Shown: positions 1 through 10,104 of the stretch, piece after piece | Position numbering within the stretch: the stretch's first letter is position 1 | How the letters are laid out: the number at the start of each line of letters is the position of its first letter | Assembly: GCA_009760855.2 (NCBI GenBank) | Contig: WPIO01000024.1 | Coordinates: 2,517,001 to 2,581,000, forward strand | DNA length: 64,000 bases | Source: Cristatella mucedo | Taxonomy: Eukaryota > Bryozoa > Phylactolaemata > Cristatellidae | Direction of reading: 5' to 3' | Made by a program: the position numbers and the translations under genes | The notes under the pieces: model-generated | What the model was told of the DNA's origin: nothing | Databases searched by the model: none | The model's input: only the letters and a program-made list of their open reading frames with translations

Positions 1-1640
1 GCACGTCCACTCGCACAAATGTTCGCGTACAAACTAGGGCATACTCCTGGTCTCACGAGGTGAACCGTGTGAACATCAGCACGAGCTCATATGCCTAAGG
101 GGACGGCTCTCACCTTTTTGTAGCTCTAGCTTGAAACATCGCATACTCTTCCACGGGTACTATTTCCACTGGTGGTAGTGTCACATCCATCCGGTCAAGT
201 TTGCCGGTGTACTCGGGCGACCGAAACCTGATCAGTCGATAGCCATGCAGCAGACGACGACGCCGGCGGCCGCAGTAAGCGCACCGAACGTACCGGCCAG
301 ATCACTCTGCTGCTGCCCCGCGGTAGATCTATCTAGTATTCGCTCTGCTGTGACTGCTTGAGACGCAAGGACGACTCGACTAGGACACGACCACCTCGGG
401 CTGCCAGGCAGCTACCGCAAGCGAAGGAAGGACAGCCCACGTGCGACGCTGGGAAGCACTGGCCACTGGCTGCTAAGTGGCCAGCTAGTGGCCGCTAATG
501 AGTATTTACCCCGGGCTGCAAGCCTGATGTAGACTCACAAAGCTAACGCCATAGAGACGCGACGAGCGGACAATGGCGTCTTTTTTATCCCCTGGGTAGC
601 TCTTCCAGTCGGTCGGAGCTGAGCGACTCTGAGGCAGAGAAGCGGCTCTCTCGCCGGCTCGTGCAGGCCTCGAGCGAGCCGCGGCGATGCTGCGGCTCAC
701 GTGACTTCTCGGCGATTCGGCAGTAGCAGCCGCCGCGTCGGGCAGCGTCTTTGCTGATAAAACCAAGGTGTGCACATGCGCGTGACTCGTTGGTGTACTC
801 GCGTTTGTGCGCTTAAACGAGTTAATATTCCCTGAAAACTCATCAAGTCCAGTACATGCTCCCGACGTTCTCGATGTTCTGATGTTCTAGTCTGATAAGT
901 AATGCGGTCCCTGTAAACGCAGCTTTTAACGACGACTGAGTTCCCGCCGTGATTTGCTATGAAGACTCGTTGAAGATGCTACGCTAAAGGTGTGAGAATT
1001 AGAGTCTAAGGTATTGGCCAAACTTCCGTCGATAAAAACTGCCTTCGAGACAGTCGGTCGACTGGCCATTGACGCGTCTACTTCCTCGCGGCATGGGCGA
1101 GCACCGCTACGAGCGCTGCGCACGCGCACGAGCATACATGTGTGGGTGCGTGCGTACGTGTGCGTGCGTTTTTGCGTGTGTGTACGTGCGTGTGACCTAA
1201 CTACGCGCTCCGGGATGCAGCGGCTGGTGGCGGGAGAGGTGGGGAAAAGGGCGAAGGTGAAGGTCGTTAGTCGCTTGCCTTACCTGTCCATGCCGATGCT
1301 GCGGCCGATGCGTTTAGTAGTGACTTTCCGGCATCACGCTCTCAAGAAACTGCAATACAATTTAGACGCTTGCTTGAAGTAGCCACAGAAAGCTGAACGT
1401 CAGCGTGGGAGTCACTTCTCGGCTGCTCCATTTCCAGAGGGCGCCACGGCAGCTGGACCGTAGTGTGAACGAAAAGCAGCTTATCGAGCCTAAGGTCGGA
1501 GGTCGACGGCCCGGTTGCCGGTAATTATTCGAGGTGGGTTCGGTACCGGTTCAGATCGGAGAGTGAGCAGCGTAGGGGCCTAAGTGATACCGATTGACAA
1601 ATACGGCGGCCATTTAATTTATATACCTACATAGGTGTAC
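1..1640. other. Left flank, no supported gene
   Basis: Moderately GC-rich DNA. Both strands carry short open frames, but none has recognisable domains, supported splice sites or protein-like composition. A short TG-rich run lies near 1130-1195. I see no gene here. Confidence 0.4.
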
Positions 1641-1643
1641 TGG

Positions 1644-1667
1644 ATACAATGGTGTACATACATACAT

Positions 1668-1711
<44 letters not shown>

Positions 1712-1785
1712 CATTGTATCTATATGTACACCATTGTATATATATATATATATATATTTATATATTTATATATATATACCTATAA
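1644..1785. repeat. AT microsatellites with a 17-bp inverted repeat
   Basis: The 17-mer at 1644-1660 (ATACAATGGTGTACATA) is followed by an alternating TA tract. Its exact reverse complement then occurs twice, at 1703-1719 and 1723-1739, before more TA. The DNA could form a hairpin or cruciform. It may be the remnant of a small foldback element that carried the TA tract. Confidence 0.8.
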
Positions 1786-1857
1786 TTTAGCACTAGGTCT
1801 GTATTTAACCTTCTGACACACCTCAAAGGTATCGCACTGCATAATGGTGGGGTGGAA

Positions 1858-1935
1858 TACACACACACGCACGCGCACGCGCGCGCGCACGCGCACACAC
1901 ACACACGCACACACACATATATATGTGTGTGTAAC
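1858..1935. repeat. (CA/CG)n microsatellite
   Basis: A run of alternating CA, CG and TG dinucleotides, with purine-pyrimidine alternation typical of Z-DNA-prone microsatellites. Open frames across it are low-complexity artefacts. Confidence 0.85.
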
Positions 1936-2454
1936 CTCACTTTTAAGGATCAGCTCAAATGCAGTATACGGATTACTATTCGAGAACTTTAATAGGACGT
2001 CATAATGCTGGCGGCTAGCGGTGAGCAGGAAAATCCAGCTGCCGGTGCTTATTCTAAATCTAGAGAGTGAACGTGTAAACGTTAATTGTAGTAAAATGGA
2101 AGTGAAACATCTTAAATCATGCCAAGATGAAATCGTTAATTGTACTTAACTATTAGTCCTCCGTGAGAAGGGTCTGTAGCCAAATACAATTAGCCTATTA
2201 AGTGTTTAGTCAGTCCCTCCGTTCTTCGTCTGTAGCACTTCAAAGGCGATCTTGCTTACGCAATAATTCGGCCGCCAGGAAGCTAGTTGATTTTTTACCC
2301 TGGCTCTTAAAAAGGCGCGCACGTTACCGAGGAAAGCGGAACACACGAAGCTGGCAAAGCAGAGGCGAGCAGTTCTGAAGTGAAGGCCACGACGCCGCTA
2401 TACGGCAGTTCGGCGCACAATGGCGGGACCCACGCAGAGCTACGTATAAAGCTC

Positions 2455-2485
2455 TCTTTCTCTCCTCTCTCTCTCTCACTCTCCT

Positions 2486-2552
<67 letters not shown>

Positions 2553-2575
2553 ATCTCTCTCGCTCTCTCTCTCTA
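2455..2575. repeat. (CT)n microsatellite
   Basis: About 120 bp of near-perfect CT dinucleotide repeat with a few interruptions. The Glu/Arg-rich and Leu/Ser-rich frames over it are translation artefacts. Confidence 0.95.
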
Positions 2576-2734
2576 TCATTCTATGCTAGAATGCTTTCAG
2601 ACCGATCGATGGGCACAAACATTGAACGCTGATGCGAGCCGTGCAAGAAAAACGCGGAAGCTTTATCGTTTTAACTTACCTCAACCCCCTACTCCACTAT
2701 ATCTGTCATTCTTCCTGCACCCTCTCCAGCACCT

Positions 2735-2872
2735 CCTCGTGTAATGTAATAATGTAATGCATCTCCGTCTGTAACTCCACAAAGCCATAAAGACTTTGTC
2801 GGGTGTTACGCAGGAGAGTTTTTGTATAGCGCACTCACAGCCTAAGCGGCTTTCGGTACGCATTCAGTAGCC
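2735..2872 (-). mobile_element. LINE family B 3' end fragment
   Basis: The reverse complement matches the 3' UTR of the LINE B copy ending near 56680: the block with 'TACCGAATGCGTACCGAAAG', the stretch around 'GTAACACCC', and an ACAT-type repeated tail represented here by TAATGTAATAATGTAATG. It contains no coding sequence and is a 5'-truncated insertion. Confidence 0.8.
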
Positions 2873-2999
2873 AGCAGACTTCCTGCACCCTCTTCGCCAC
2901 CCCTTCCTGCACTCTCTCCTCCACCCCTTGTCGCGGATCAACTGAGTCATGTCGGCAGTTGGCCTTATCGCGCGTCATGAGGGTGGTGGGGGAGGCCAT

Positions 3000-4670
3000 T
3001 GGCTAACCTAGATAGACCACGATAGCGGCACATCTGTCCTATCCGGGGAATGCACCGCCGGTATCGCACATTCGCCGCAGCTGCTCCTCCACCCGCCGCC
3101 GACGCCGTCGCGAACGCCAAAAATGGTTTCTAGCAAACAGAGCCGGCCCCCACCAACCTCGGCGGGGGGGGCGATACTCGTGGGCTCGCGCACAAGTAAA
3201 CTCGGCTTAGCCGTGGACCCTCGAGTGCGAAACGGAGGCGTAGGCGGCGGCCAGAGCCGAGGCCTACCTGGGTTGAGCCGAAGTGTAGCGAATCGAGGCG
3301 AGACGATCTCGCGAGCGTCAAGCAGCCGCCGCCTCCAGTCGGCCGCACTCTCGCCGAGCGTCGCCGCTACGCCCTGTTGCTGTGGCGCTAGTGTTACCAC
3401 TCGGCTTGCAATTGTAATTCGAGCTCGGAGCCGCCTCAGACTCGCGCCCGCCGCGCATTGTTTTTCACCGCGCCCATGCTTTGAACGCGTCTGCTCGGCC
3501 GCTAAAATGCAGCACCCACTCGACGTCGCAACGAGGGCCTTTTGTCTTAGCCCGCGCCCGCTGTCCATAGCGGCGGCCGTCGCACGAGGGGCTCAAAGGC
3601 GCTAGAGCTCGCCCGCGCCTACGAGTGCCGCGTGACCGACCTCCGGGGCCGCGCTGCTGGAATGACGCGCGCGGAGAGCCGCGCGCGCGCGCGCCCGAGC
3701 GAGAGAGAAGCGCCGGTGCTGCCTCAAACCGGCCGGCGCTTCGTCTGCCAACACTCGCCGGCATCGGCGGAGGTCTGGCGGCGCGGCGGCGGCGGCGCGG
3801 TAAGACCCCTGGCATCGTAGTTTCGCGGTCGCGCGGACGGAGCGGCTCTCTGCTCAGGCGGCATCGAGGCTGCGACGGTCCGCGCCGCTCCTGGGTCGTT
3901 CCAGCACGCAGCCAGCCGCCAGCCTGCTCGGCGGCGGTCGACGAGTGACGCGTCGTGCGAAGGCCGCCGCCGCCGCCGCGCCGGTCAATTGATTTACCGC
4001 CTGCGAGAGGTGGAGGAGGGAGCTGGTTACGGGAGGGCGGCGGAGGAAAGAAGCGCGGGATTGGAGACGGCGAGATTGGAGGCGAGACACTGGGACTGGG
4101 GCGCGGCGTGCTGGCCTGTTCGCATCGCCGCGGGGGGAAGGGGAGAGGGATGAGGAGGCGTCGCCGCTCGCCGTGAGTTCCGTCTAAATGCGCGCGCGGT
4201 CCATTTGCCGTCACCGCACTCGATCGATCGCCATTTCAGACTCGACGCGCGCCGCGAATAGAATGCAAGGACGAAGGCACCAGGAACGCGGGGCTGCGAG
4301 GCCGCGCCGGTGCCGCACCGACGACGGCCGGGTCCTGCGGTGGCGACTGACGCGTCCGCGGCGACGTGTCGACGCGTAGCCGTAGCTCAGGCTTTGAGAG
4401 GTCGTCGGATGCCGCGGCTCGCCGACGAAGCGTCGCACTGGCCGGCAGATGCAGAGACAAGGGCGGGCAAACGCGGATGGCGCGTGCCGGCGTTAAACGC
4501 TGGGCGTCGGCTCGATTCGTCGGGCTCGAGCGAGCATGAAAAGAAGCTGCGCGGTAATAGACAATAGACGCCGCCTATAGCCAGAGACTGCGAGCGACGG
4601 ACCGCTGCCGTCCCTCGACTTCTGAGGTTTAAAAAAAAATCGCCTATACGACCGGCCGCCATCCTCGCTT
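3000..4670. promoter_or_regulatory. GC-rich, CpG-dense block, possible promoter region
   Basis: Composition changes sharply from AT-rich flanks to GC-rich DNA packed with CpG, CGCG runs and GGCGGC motifs. The long Arg/Pro-rich frames on both strands (for example 3465-4214 minus) are what such composition produces and show no domain. The block may be a CpG-rich promoter with an untranslated first exon, but I cannot identify a transcript. It could also be a GC-rich repeat. Confidence 0.35.
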
Positions 4671-4674
4671 TAGC

Positions 4675-4815
4675 CGAGCTGGTCTGGTCCAGTGGTCAAG
4701 GTGCTCGCTCCCGACCAAGGTCTGGCTGAGGTCGTGGGCTCGAGCCTAGAGGCATATGTGAAGCGCCTGAATAGAGATTAAGTTCTCTTGGGGCGCTATT
4801 CAAATGAATTATATA
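4675..4815 (+). mobile_element. SINE1 copy (tRNA head, LINE A-type tail)
   Basis: This is a nearly complete copy. The head has an A-box-like segment (TGGTCCAGTGGTCAAGGTG) at about 4684 and a B-box-like segment (GGGCTCGAGCC) at 4736-4746, the spacing expected of a tRNA-derived pol III promoter. The tail has the hairpin halves GCGCC...AGAGA and TCTCT...GGCGC, the same design as the 3' end of LINE family A, followed by an AT-rich end. Other copies lie near 19.0, 22.5, 25.7, 28.8, 32.3, 40.9, 53.2 and 56.7 kb. Confidence 0.85.
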
Positions 4816-5063
4816 TTTAGTCGTGCATTTTAGACGATCGCGCCGAAGTTGCTAGCTAGTAGCGTGGCCAGTTCCGGAATGCTGCTGCAATTCTCTGCCG
4901 GCCGCGTGCCGATGAGGCAGCTGCAATGCTATGATCAGCATGGCCGCCAGAGGAGTAAATGAAGGGCCGAACTGGAGGACAGCTGCAGTGCGAAAGGAGA
5001 GCGCCTCGCGACGTTTTGCCGCGCTTTTCCCTCGGGACGGGCATAGTGGCCGCGTGGCACCAG

Positions 5064-5585
5064 GCTCTCGCCGACCTGCACTGGCTACCACTCAAGCAGC
5101 GGAGCGACTTCTAAGTTTTTGTCTCGCTCACTTTTAGGTCCTTTTATTCTTTGGCTCCAGCCTACCTATCAGATTTACTCCTTCATCAGGCCAACCATCG
5201 TACCACCCGCTTTTCGGAATCCAACTGTTTATCGTATTCTCCCAAAGCCTGGAAATCACTCCCGACTTGAGCAACGACATCCCCTAGCTTGACCCCATTT
5301 AAAAAGAAATTAAAAACGCATCTATTTTTGACAGTATTTCGTGGGTCCCTATGAGTCGTCCTTTGTGTGCTTTTGCGTGCGGACACTGTTGCATGCTGCC
5401 ACTAACCACAGTTGCTTGCTGACCCTGTGCATGTCACCCCTAACCATGTTATTCATGCTGTTTATCGAGCACAATTCCACTCACCCCTTTCGATCGTGTT
5501 TCCTTTGCTGCAAATGTAAAGCACCTAGAAAGAGATTGAGTTCTCTAGGGGCGCTTTATCAAATGTATTATTGTTATTACATACA
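5064..5585 (+). mobile_element. LINE family A, 5'-truncated 3' end
   Basis: Begins inside the C-terminal part of the reverse transcriptase ORF (the '[11 protein letters not shown]' region, with stops) and runs through the 3' UTR to the hairpin (GCACC...GGGCGC) and an ATT/GTT-rich tail. It is a non-functional 3' fragment. Confidence 0.85.
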
Positions 5586-6284
5586 GCCGCCATATATGTG
5601 TAAATCAAAACTGCTCACGAGCTTCGCTTGTTTCAAGGGTTGAACTCGGGCATCAGCCGGTCAATGGTGAGATACTCAATGCCTGCCTAGCACCGAGAAC
5701 AAAAGCGCGAAGGACAAAAGTGCGCCGACAGAAGCGCGCATTGCTAGCTACACCAACGAATGCGTGCACGAAAAAACGCGCAGCCATAGTAATAGCGTTT
5801 TTAAGAATATGATTCAATTGATTTAATTGGCTTGTTGTCTTCCAAATCAATTACTATAATAACAAAAGAAACAAATATTGCATCGTACGGCTGGTGTGGA
5901 ATTCATAATACTGTAGTCGGTTCCTAGCCATTGTAATTCAGGAATCGAAAATCGTCAATGTCGGTCACAATCAGGCAGATTTATCACGTCGCCGTCACAA
6001 TGTCGTGCGTCTGCAAGGACAGCGTGCCGTCTCGAGCGCTGCTGCGTTCTTGCAGCCGCCACTAAGCGAAACTTTTCTAGCCGTACAGCGCTGCAACTTT
6101 TCGCGATCGACTAAGAGTGCACGCACGTAAATCAGAGTGAGATGACGAAGGAAGAGCTCAAGGGATTCGCTCCGGGTGCCCGTATGGTGGAAAGCGAAGA
6201 CGTAGCTTGCATGTAGATGCCCAATGGCTGCAGTGCCATCGCAGGACAGCAGAGCCGCTAAATCTCACGCCCAGGTCTAGCTCT

Positions 6285-6315
6285 CCCCCGCCCGCCCGCC
6301 CGCCCGCCCCACAGG
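6285..6315. repeat. (CCCG)n simple repeat
   Basis: A short GC-rich tetranucleotide repeat (CCCG units) just upstream of the LINE A insertion. Confidence 0.8.
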
Positions 6316-6439
6316 AAAAACCGCACGTGGCTGACCGCAGCATATAAATAAGAAGCTGGAAACGCACAGTAAGTAAGAATAGAGCTGAACAGAATAGAAT
6401 ACCAGAGAATGGAAGAGAGTGAAGTGCTTGCTTGCGTGA

Positions 6440-6826
6440 GCCAATCACTCCACAGAGTCAGCATTGCTTCCGGTATACAACGACCTACTCAGGAATGCAG
6501 ACGTAGGTGGAGTGTCTCAGCATGTTTTGGTCGATCTTTCGGCAGCTTTTGATACCATCGATCACAAAGTTCTTCTAGAGCGCCTCTCATCTCGCCTGGG
6601 CATCACTGGCAATGCTCTGCAATGGTTCAGGTCCAAACTCAGTGGCAGACTCCAGAGTATTGACGTGAATGGATGAAGATCATCCGAGGTACCTCTGAAA
6701 TATGGGGTAACTCAGGGCTCCGTGCTAGGTCCGGGTGCTAGGTTCTTTTCACGGTTTATACTCTGCCTCTTGCTGATGTGATTGCCACTCACAATCTAGG
6801 CTTTCACTTCTATGCGGATGACACTC
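6440..6826 (+). mobile_element. LINE family A reverse transcriptase, part 1 (interrupted)
   Basis: Encodes the RT region with 'AFDTIDHKVLLERL' and reaches the catalytic motif, where the sequence reads Y-A-D-D-T. It is broken off there by the solo-LTR-like element at 6827. An in-frame stop follows 'SIDVNG', so the copy was already decayed or has decayed since. The continuation starts at 8162. Confidence 0.88.
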
Positions 6827-8161
6827 TGTAACGCCGAAGGCTCGGCGGGGTAAGCTTGACCTGCCGCTTACCTAGCGGCGTAGCCTATCGCCTAATGCCG
6901 TTCGGTGCGCGCCTACGCGCAATAAGCTGGCCGCCACGAAACGAGCGTTTCTGGCGCTGACCTGCTTACCGTTACTAAAAGGGGTCGTGAGTCCGCGGCG
7001 TGAATTGGAAGCAAGACACATAAATTGGGGATTTTACTGAACTTTATTCGCAAGCGCACAAAGTCGCTGCGCGTCTAGTTCAGCTTTATCTCCACACTCC
7101 TCGCACGTTCAACACTCTTGCGGAGGGAATACTCCTCTACACTAAGCGCGACCCGGACCCTAAACCCTAACCGGTGAACTAGGAATCCGTTCCCACCTGT
7201 GCCGAGGGAATACCCCAAACACGCCAACTTAAACACTCGAGCGGAGGGAGTACTTCTCCACACTGAAGTGCGAACCGGAGTCTAAACCCTACCCGGTGAA
7301 CTAGAACTCGGTTTCCACCAGTGCGACCGGAATACTCCACACACGCCAACTCAAGCACTCCTGCGGAGGAAATACTTCTCCACACTGAAGCGCGACCCGG
7401 AGCCTAAACCCTACCCGGTGAACTAGAGCTCCACACCCGCCAACTACGCCTAGCTCGCGCCGGCAAATCCCTATGCCGAGACCACGTGCTAGCGCGCACA
7501 CACACGACACAAAAGAAACACAAAACACGAAAGAACACACAAAATGCCAGCTCGGGCGCGATACGACCGTGTTCGGTGGGGTTCCACCGAATCCTCCTAG
7601 AGCTGTCTCGTCCTGTTCCGTCCATCGTCGGCGGACAGCCCGCCCTCCTCCCTCGCTTTTTAGAGAAACGAGTGCCCGACGGCGTCGAGGCGCAGAGCCG
7701 GACCAAAGACCAAAAGACACGAGGCAAAAGACACAGAGCGAGCGTCGCTCGACTCTTAAATACTTGGCTGAGACAATGGGGCAAGAGCTTAGTGGTATTG
7801 GGCCCGGACACCTTGGCCCATTACGGAAAGGAATGACTACCGTTCCCAGGCCACTGGCAGGGCACCTCCGTCCAGCTTGAATGGCGAATGGGTTCCAGAC
7901 GCTTCTTTCTTGGGAAGAGGGAAGGCGGGGGTTGACAGGCCAGCCAACATCTATCAGCAGCTTCCGCGAGTATCGGACCAATTCTAAAGGCCGAATCGCC
8001 GCTGCTCGTCTCCGAGCTTCCTGGCCTGCTCCTAAGCGCTTCCTCTCTAACCGCACTGACGCTCCTCTCTGGCTCACTGCTCCAGGACAAAGGGGCTCTA
8101 GCCCGCCGCCGAACAGCTCTTGTTCGCGCTAAAATTCAGCCAAAGCCAGCAGGGCGCTACA
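6827..8161 (-). mobile_element. Solo LTR-like element with 4-bp target duplication
   Basis: The insertion splits LINE A exactly inside the codons for the Y-A-D-D-T-Q motif. Its ends are TGTAACGCC and GGGCGCTACA, imperfect inverted termini of TG...CA type, and ACTC is duplicated at 6823-6826 and 8162-8165. On the minus strand AATAAA lies at 7048-7043, about 216 bp from the end, as expected for the R/U5 part of an LTR. No integrase or transposase is visible. The 258-residue minus-strand frame (7301-8077) runs through the internal repeats and has no known domain. A non-autonomous DNA element with short inverted termini is the alternative. Confidence 0.7.
7090..7440. repeat. About three copies of a 121-122-bp tandem repeat
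   Basis: Units are phased by CGGAGGAA/CGGAGGGA motifs at 7121, 7242 and 7364. Each holds a 'CTAAACCCTA' core and 'CCGGTGAACTAG'. The array lies within the solo-LTR-like element and may be regulatory repeats of its U3/R region. Confidence 0.8.
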
Positions 8162-9225
8162 ACTCAGTTGTACCTTTGCTTTGATCCCTCCCAGCCTTCG
8201 AGCACCTCAAATTCTCTCAACTCACTTGCTGCATGTATTGATGACATCCGCACATGGATGGCAGCAAATTTTCTAAAACTAAACGATGATAAAACTAACT
8301 TACTTGTTATGGGCAAACCCAGTGTGATTCAGAAATTGGAAAGGCTGACGCTCAAAATTGGCTCTGCCAGCATATCTCCCGTTGAATCAGCCGGAAATCT
8401 AGGTGTCATGTTCCAAAGTGACCTCTCGTTAGACGACCGCTCCACAGTCAAGTCTGCCTACTTTCAGCTACATAACATTGCTAAAATTCCGGCTTGTTTA
8501 GATAAGGATACCACATCTAAGTTGCTCCATGCATTCGTGACATCCCGTCTTGACTTCTGTAACTCATGCTTGCCGATCTCCTTGGATGTGCAATCACTCG
8601 CTTACAGCAGGTGCAAAAATCTGCAGCTAGGCTTTTCTGTCGTGAGCGTCGCAGTTGCCACATCACACCATTTCTCGCCGATCTGCACAGGCTACCAGTC
8701 AAGCAACGGATCGACTTTAAGGTTCTGTCGCTCACTTTTAGGTCACTTCATTCTTTGGCTCCAGCCTACCCATCAGATGTACTCCCCCACCTGGCCGAGC
8801 ATCGTACCACCCGCTTTTCGGAATCCAAAAGTTTACCAATACCTCGTACAAACCTCAAATCCTTTGGAGACCATGCATTTAGTTCGTACGCTCCCAAAGC
8901 CTGGAACTCACTCCCGACCTGCGTCAGAACATCCCCTGACTTGACCACATTTAAAAAGAACTTTAAAAATCACATATTTAGGACAGCATTTAGTGGGTCC
9001 CTGTGATTCTTTCTTCACGTGCTGACACTGTGCATGCTGCCACTAACCACATTTGCCTGCTGACCCTGTGCATCTCACCCGAAACCATGTTATTCATGCC
9101 GTTTATCAAGCATAATATTACTCATCATTCAATCGGGTTTCCCTTTGCAGCAAATGTAAAGCGCCCAGAAAGAGATTGAGGTCTCTGAGGGAGCTTTATC
9201 AAGTGCATTATTATCATTATTATGT
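8162..9225 (+). mobile_element. LINE family A, part 2 (RT C-terminus and 3' UTR)
   Basis: Continues the copy broken at 6826: 'QLYLCFDPSQPSS', '[19 protein letters not shown]', then after a frameshift 'RLQQVQKSAARLFCRERRSC' and '[20 protein letters not shown]'. It ends with the 3' hairpin and an ATT-rich tail. It is disabled by at least one frameshift near 8560. Confidence 0.88.
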
Positions 9226-9555
9226 TGCATTACATTTATTCAAGAAGCGGCGGCCAAGCCATTCGATATCATAGATATCACATCGTGCGAGAGGGCCTGG
9301 CAACGGATCCGTCCTTGACATCGTAGCCGTACCAGGTTGTCAACTCGCGAGCCTGGTTGGTTCGCCCCCTCAAGATTTGCAACAGAAATGAGTGGTGGGA
9401 GTACCGTTAACAGGTATTGCTTGCGTTTCTGAAAGCTACGAAAGATAATTTCGTCACGGAATGTCGTGCGTGGTTTGTGGGCAGCTTTCCGAGCTCCTGT
9501 TTCGTAGATCGGTGGCGTGACGTCGACGAAACATAGAAACTTCAGTATCCTGCTC

Positions 9556-10104
9556 ATGGATCCAGCTCGGCGACAGAGGATTTGGAACGACCCATTAAAT
9601 ATAGCAGCTACTGTTCTGTTTGGCGTGGCAGACATCTTAGCAATTACAAGTGTGTCGCTACCCAGCTGGCTCACAGGCTCCGACACGAGTTCGATTAGCA
9701 TCGGGTTATTGTCTACGTGCCTGAAAGTCCCAGGACGGCCCACCTACTGCTACACTCCAGAAAACATTCAGCCAGAGTGGATTCTGACATTCCTTTTCAT
9801 TCTCATCGGAATTCTTGGCCTCACCGTTGCCGCCGGTGCGTGCGCCGTCTCATTCTTTCGAAATCCACAGGAGGCGATGTCGGTTGCTCGTTTCGGAGGT
9901 CTTGTCGCCATCATATTTTTCAATATGGCACAAATAATTTTTGCCTCTGGTTTTTCTCAAGACCAGATCGGAGGCTTAGCATTTCAGCTGCCTCAGAACT
10001 TCTACACAGGAGCTTCATACGGATTGTTTTTCGTGTCTCACTGGATGGCCGTGGCTTCAGAGCTGTGTGCCGCGAAGATCTGTAGGCCACGATGGCAATT
10101 CTAG
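9556..10104 (+). CDS. MOSMO: MOSMO-like four-pass membrane protein (modulator of Smoothened)
   Basis: This open frame of 182 residues is close to the size of vertebrate MOSMO (about 167). It has four hydrophobic segments at roughly residues 15-35, 74-97, 108-130 and 146-170. Family-like segments include 'ADILAI.S...P.W', 'GLL..C....GR...C', 'PEWILTFLFI..GI..LTV', 'VGG'-like 'IGGLAFQLP' and a closing 'CAAKIC'. MOSMO belongs to the MEGF8-MGRN1-MOSMO module that lowers surface Smoothened and damps Hedgehog signalling in vertebrates. I chose the ATG at 9556 because the MOSMO-like region follows it; an in-frame ATG at 9517 would add 13 residues. The frame is intact and intronless. No poly(A) tract or target duplication is obvious, so I cannot decide between a native single-exon gene and a retrocopy. 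A CRE-like TGACGTC sits about 45 bp upstream. Confidence 0.8.
   Translation: MDPARRQRIWNDPLNIAATVLFGVADILAITSVSLPSWLTGSDTSSISIGLLSTCLKVPGRPTYCYTPENIQPEWILTFLFILIGILGLTVAAGACAVSFFRNPQEAMSVARFGGLVAIIFFNMAQIIFASGFSQDQIGGLAFQLPQNFYTGASYGLFFVSHWMAVASELCAAKICRPRWQF

Noticed and set aside
2307-2589. Glu/Arg-rich and Leu/Ser-rich frames
   Set aside because: They translate a CT dinucleotide repeat.
3465-4214. 249-residue Arg/Pro-rich frame on the minus strand
   Set aside because: It lies in a GC/CpG-rich block where stops are rare on both strands. It has no domain, and overlapping frames on the other strand look equally long.
4684-4746. Candidate tRNA gene
   Set aside because: A and B boxes are present but the cloverleaf arms do not pair, and the same sequence recurs with a LINE-like tail. 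It is a SINE head.
7301-8077. 258-residue minus-strand frame
   Set aside because: It runs through tandem repeats of the solo LTR-like element, so repeats of 'VHRVGFRLR' are repeat translations. No gag, pol or transposase motif is present.
9240-9743. 167-residue frame opposite the MOSMO start
   Set aside because: It overlaps the MOSMO coding region antisense and has no recognisable feature.
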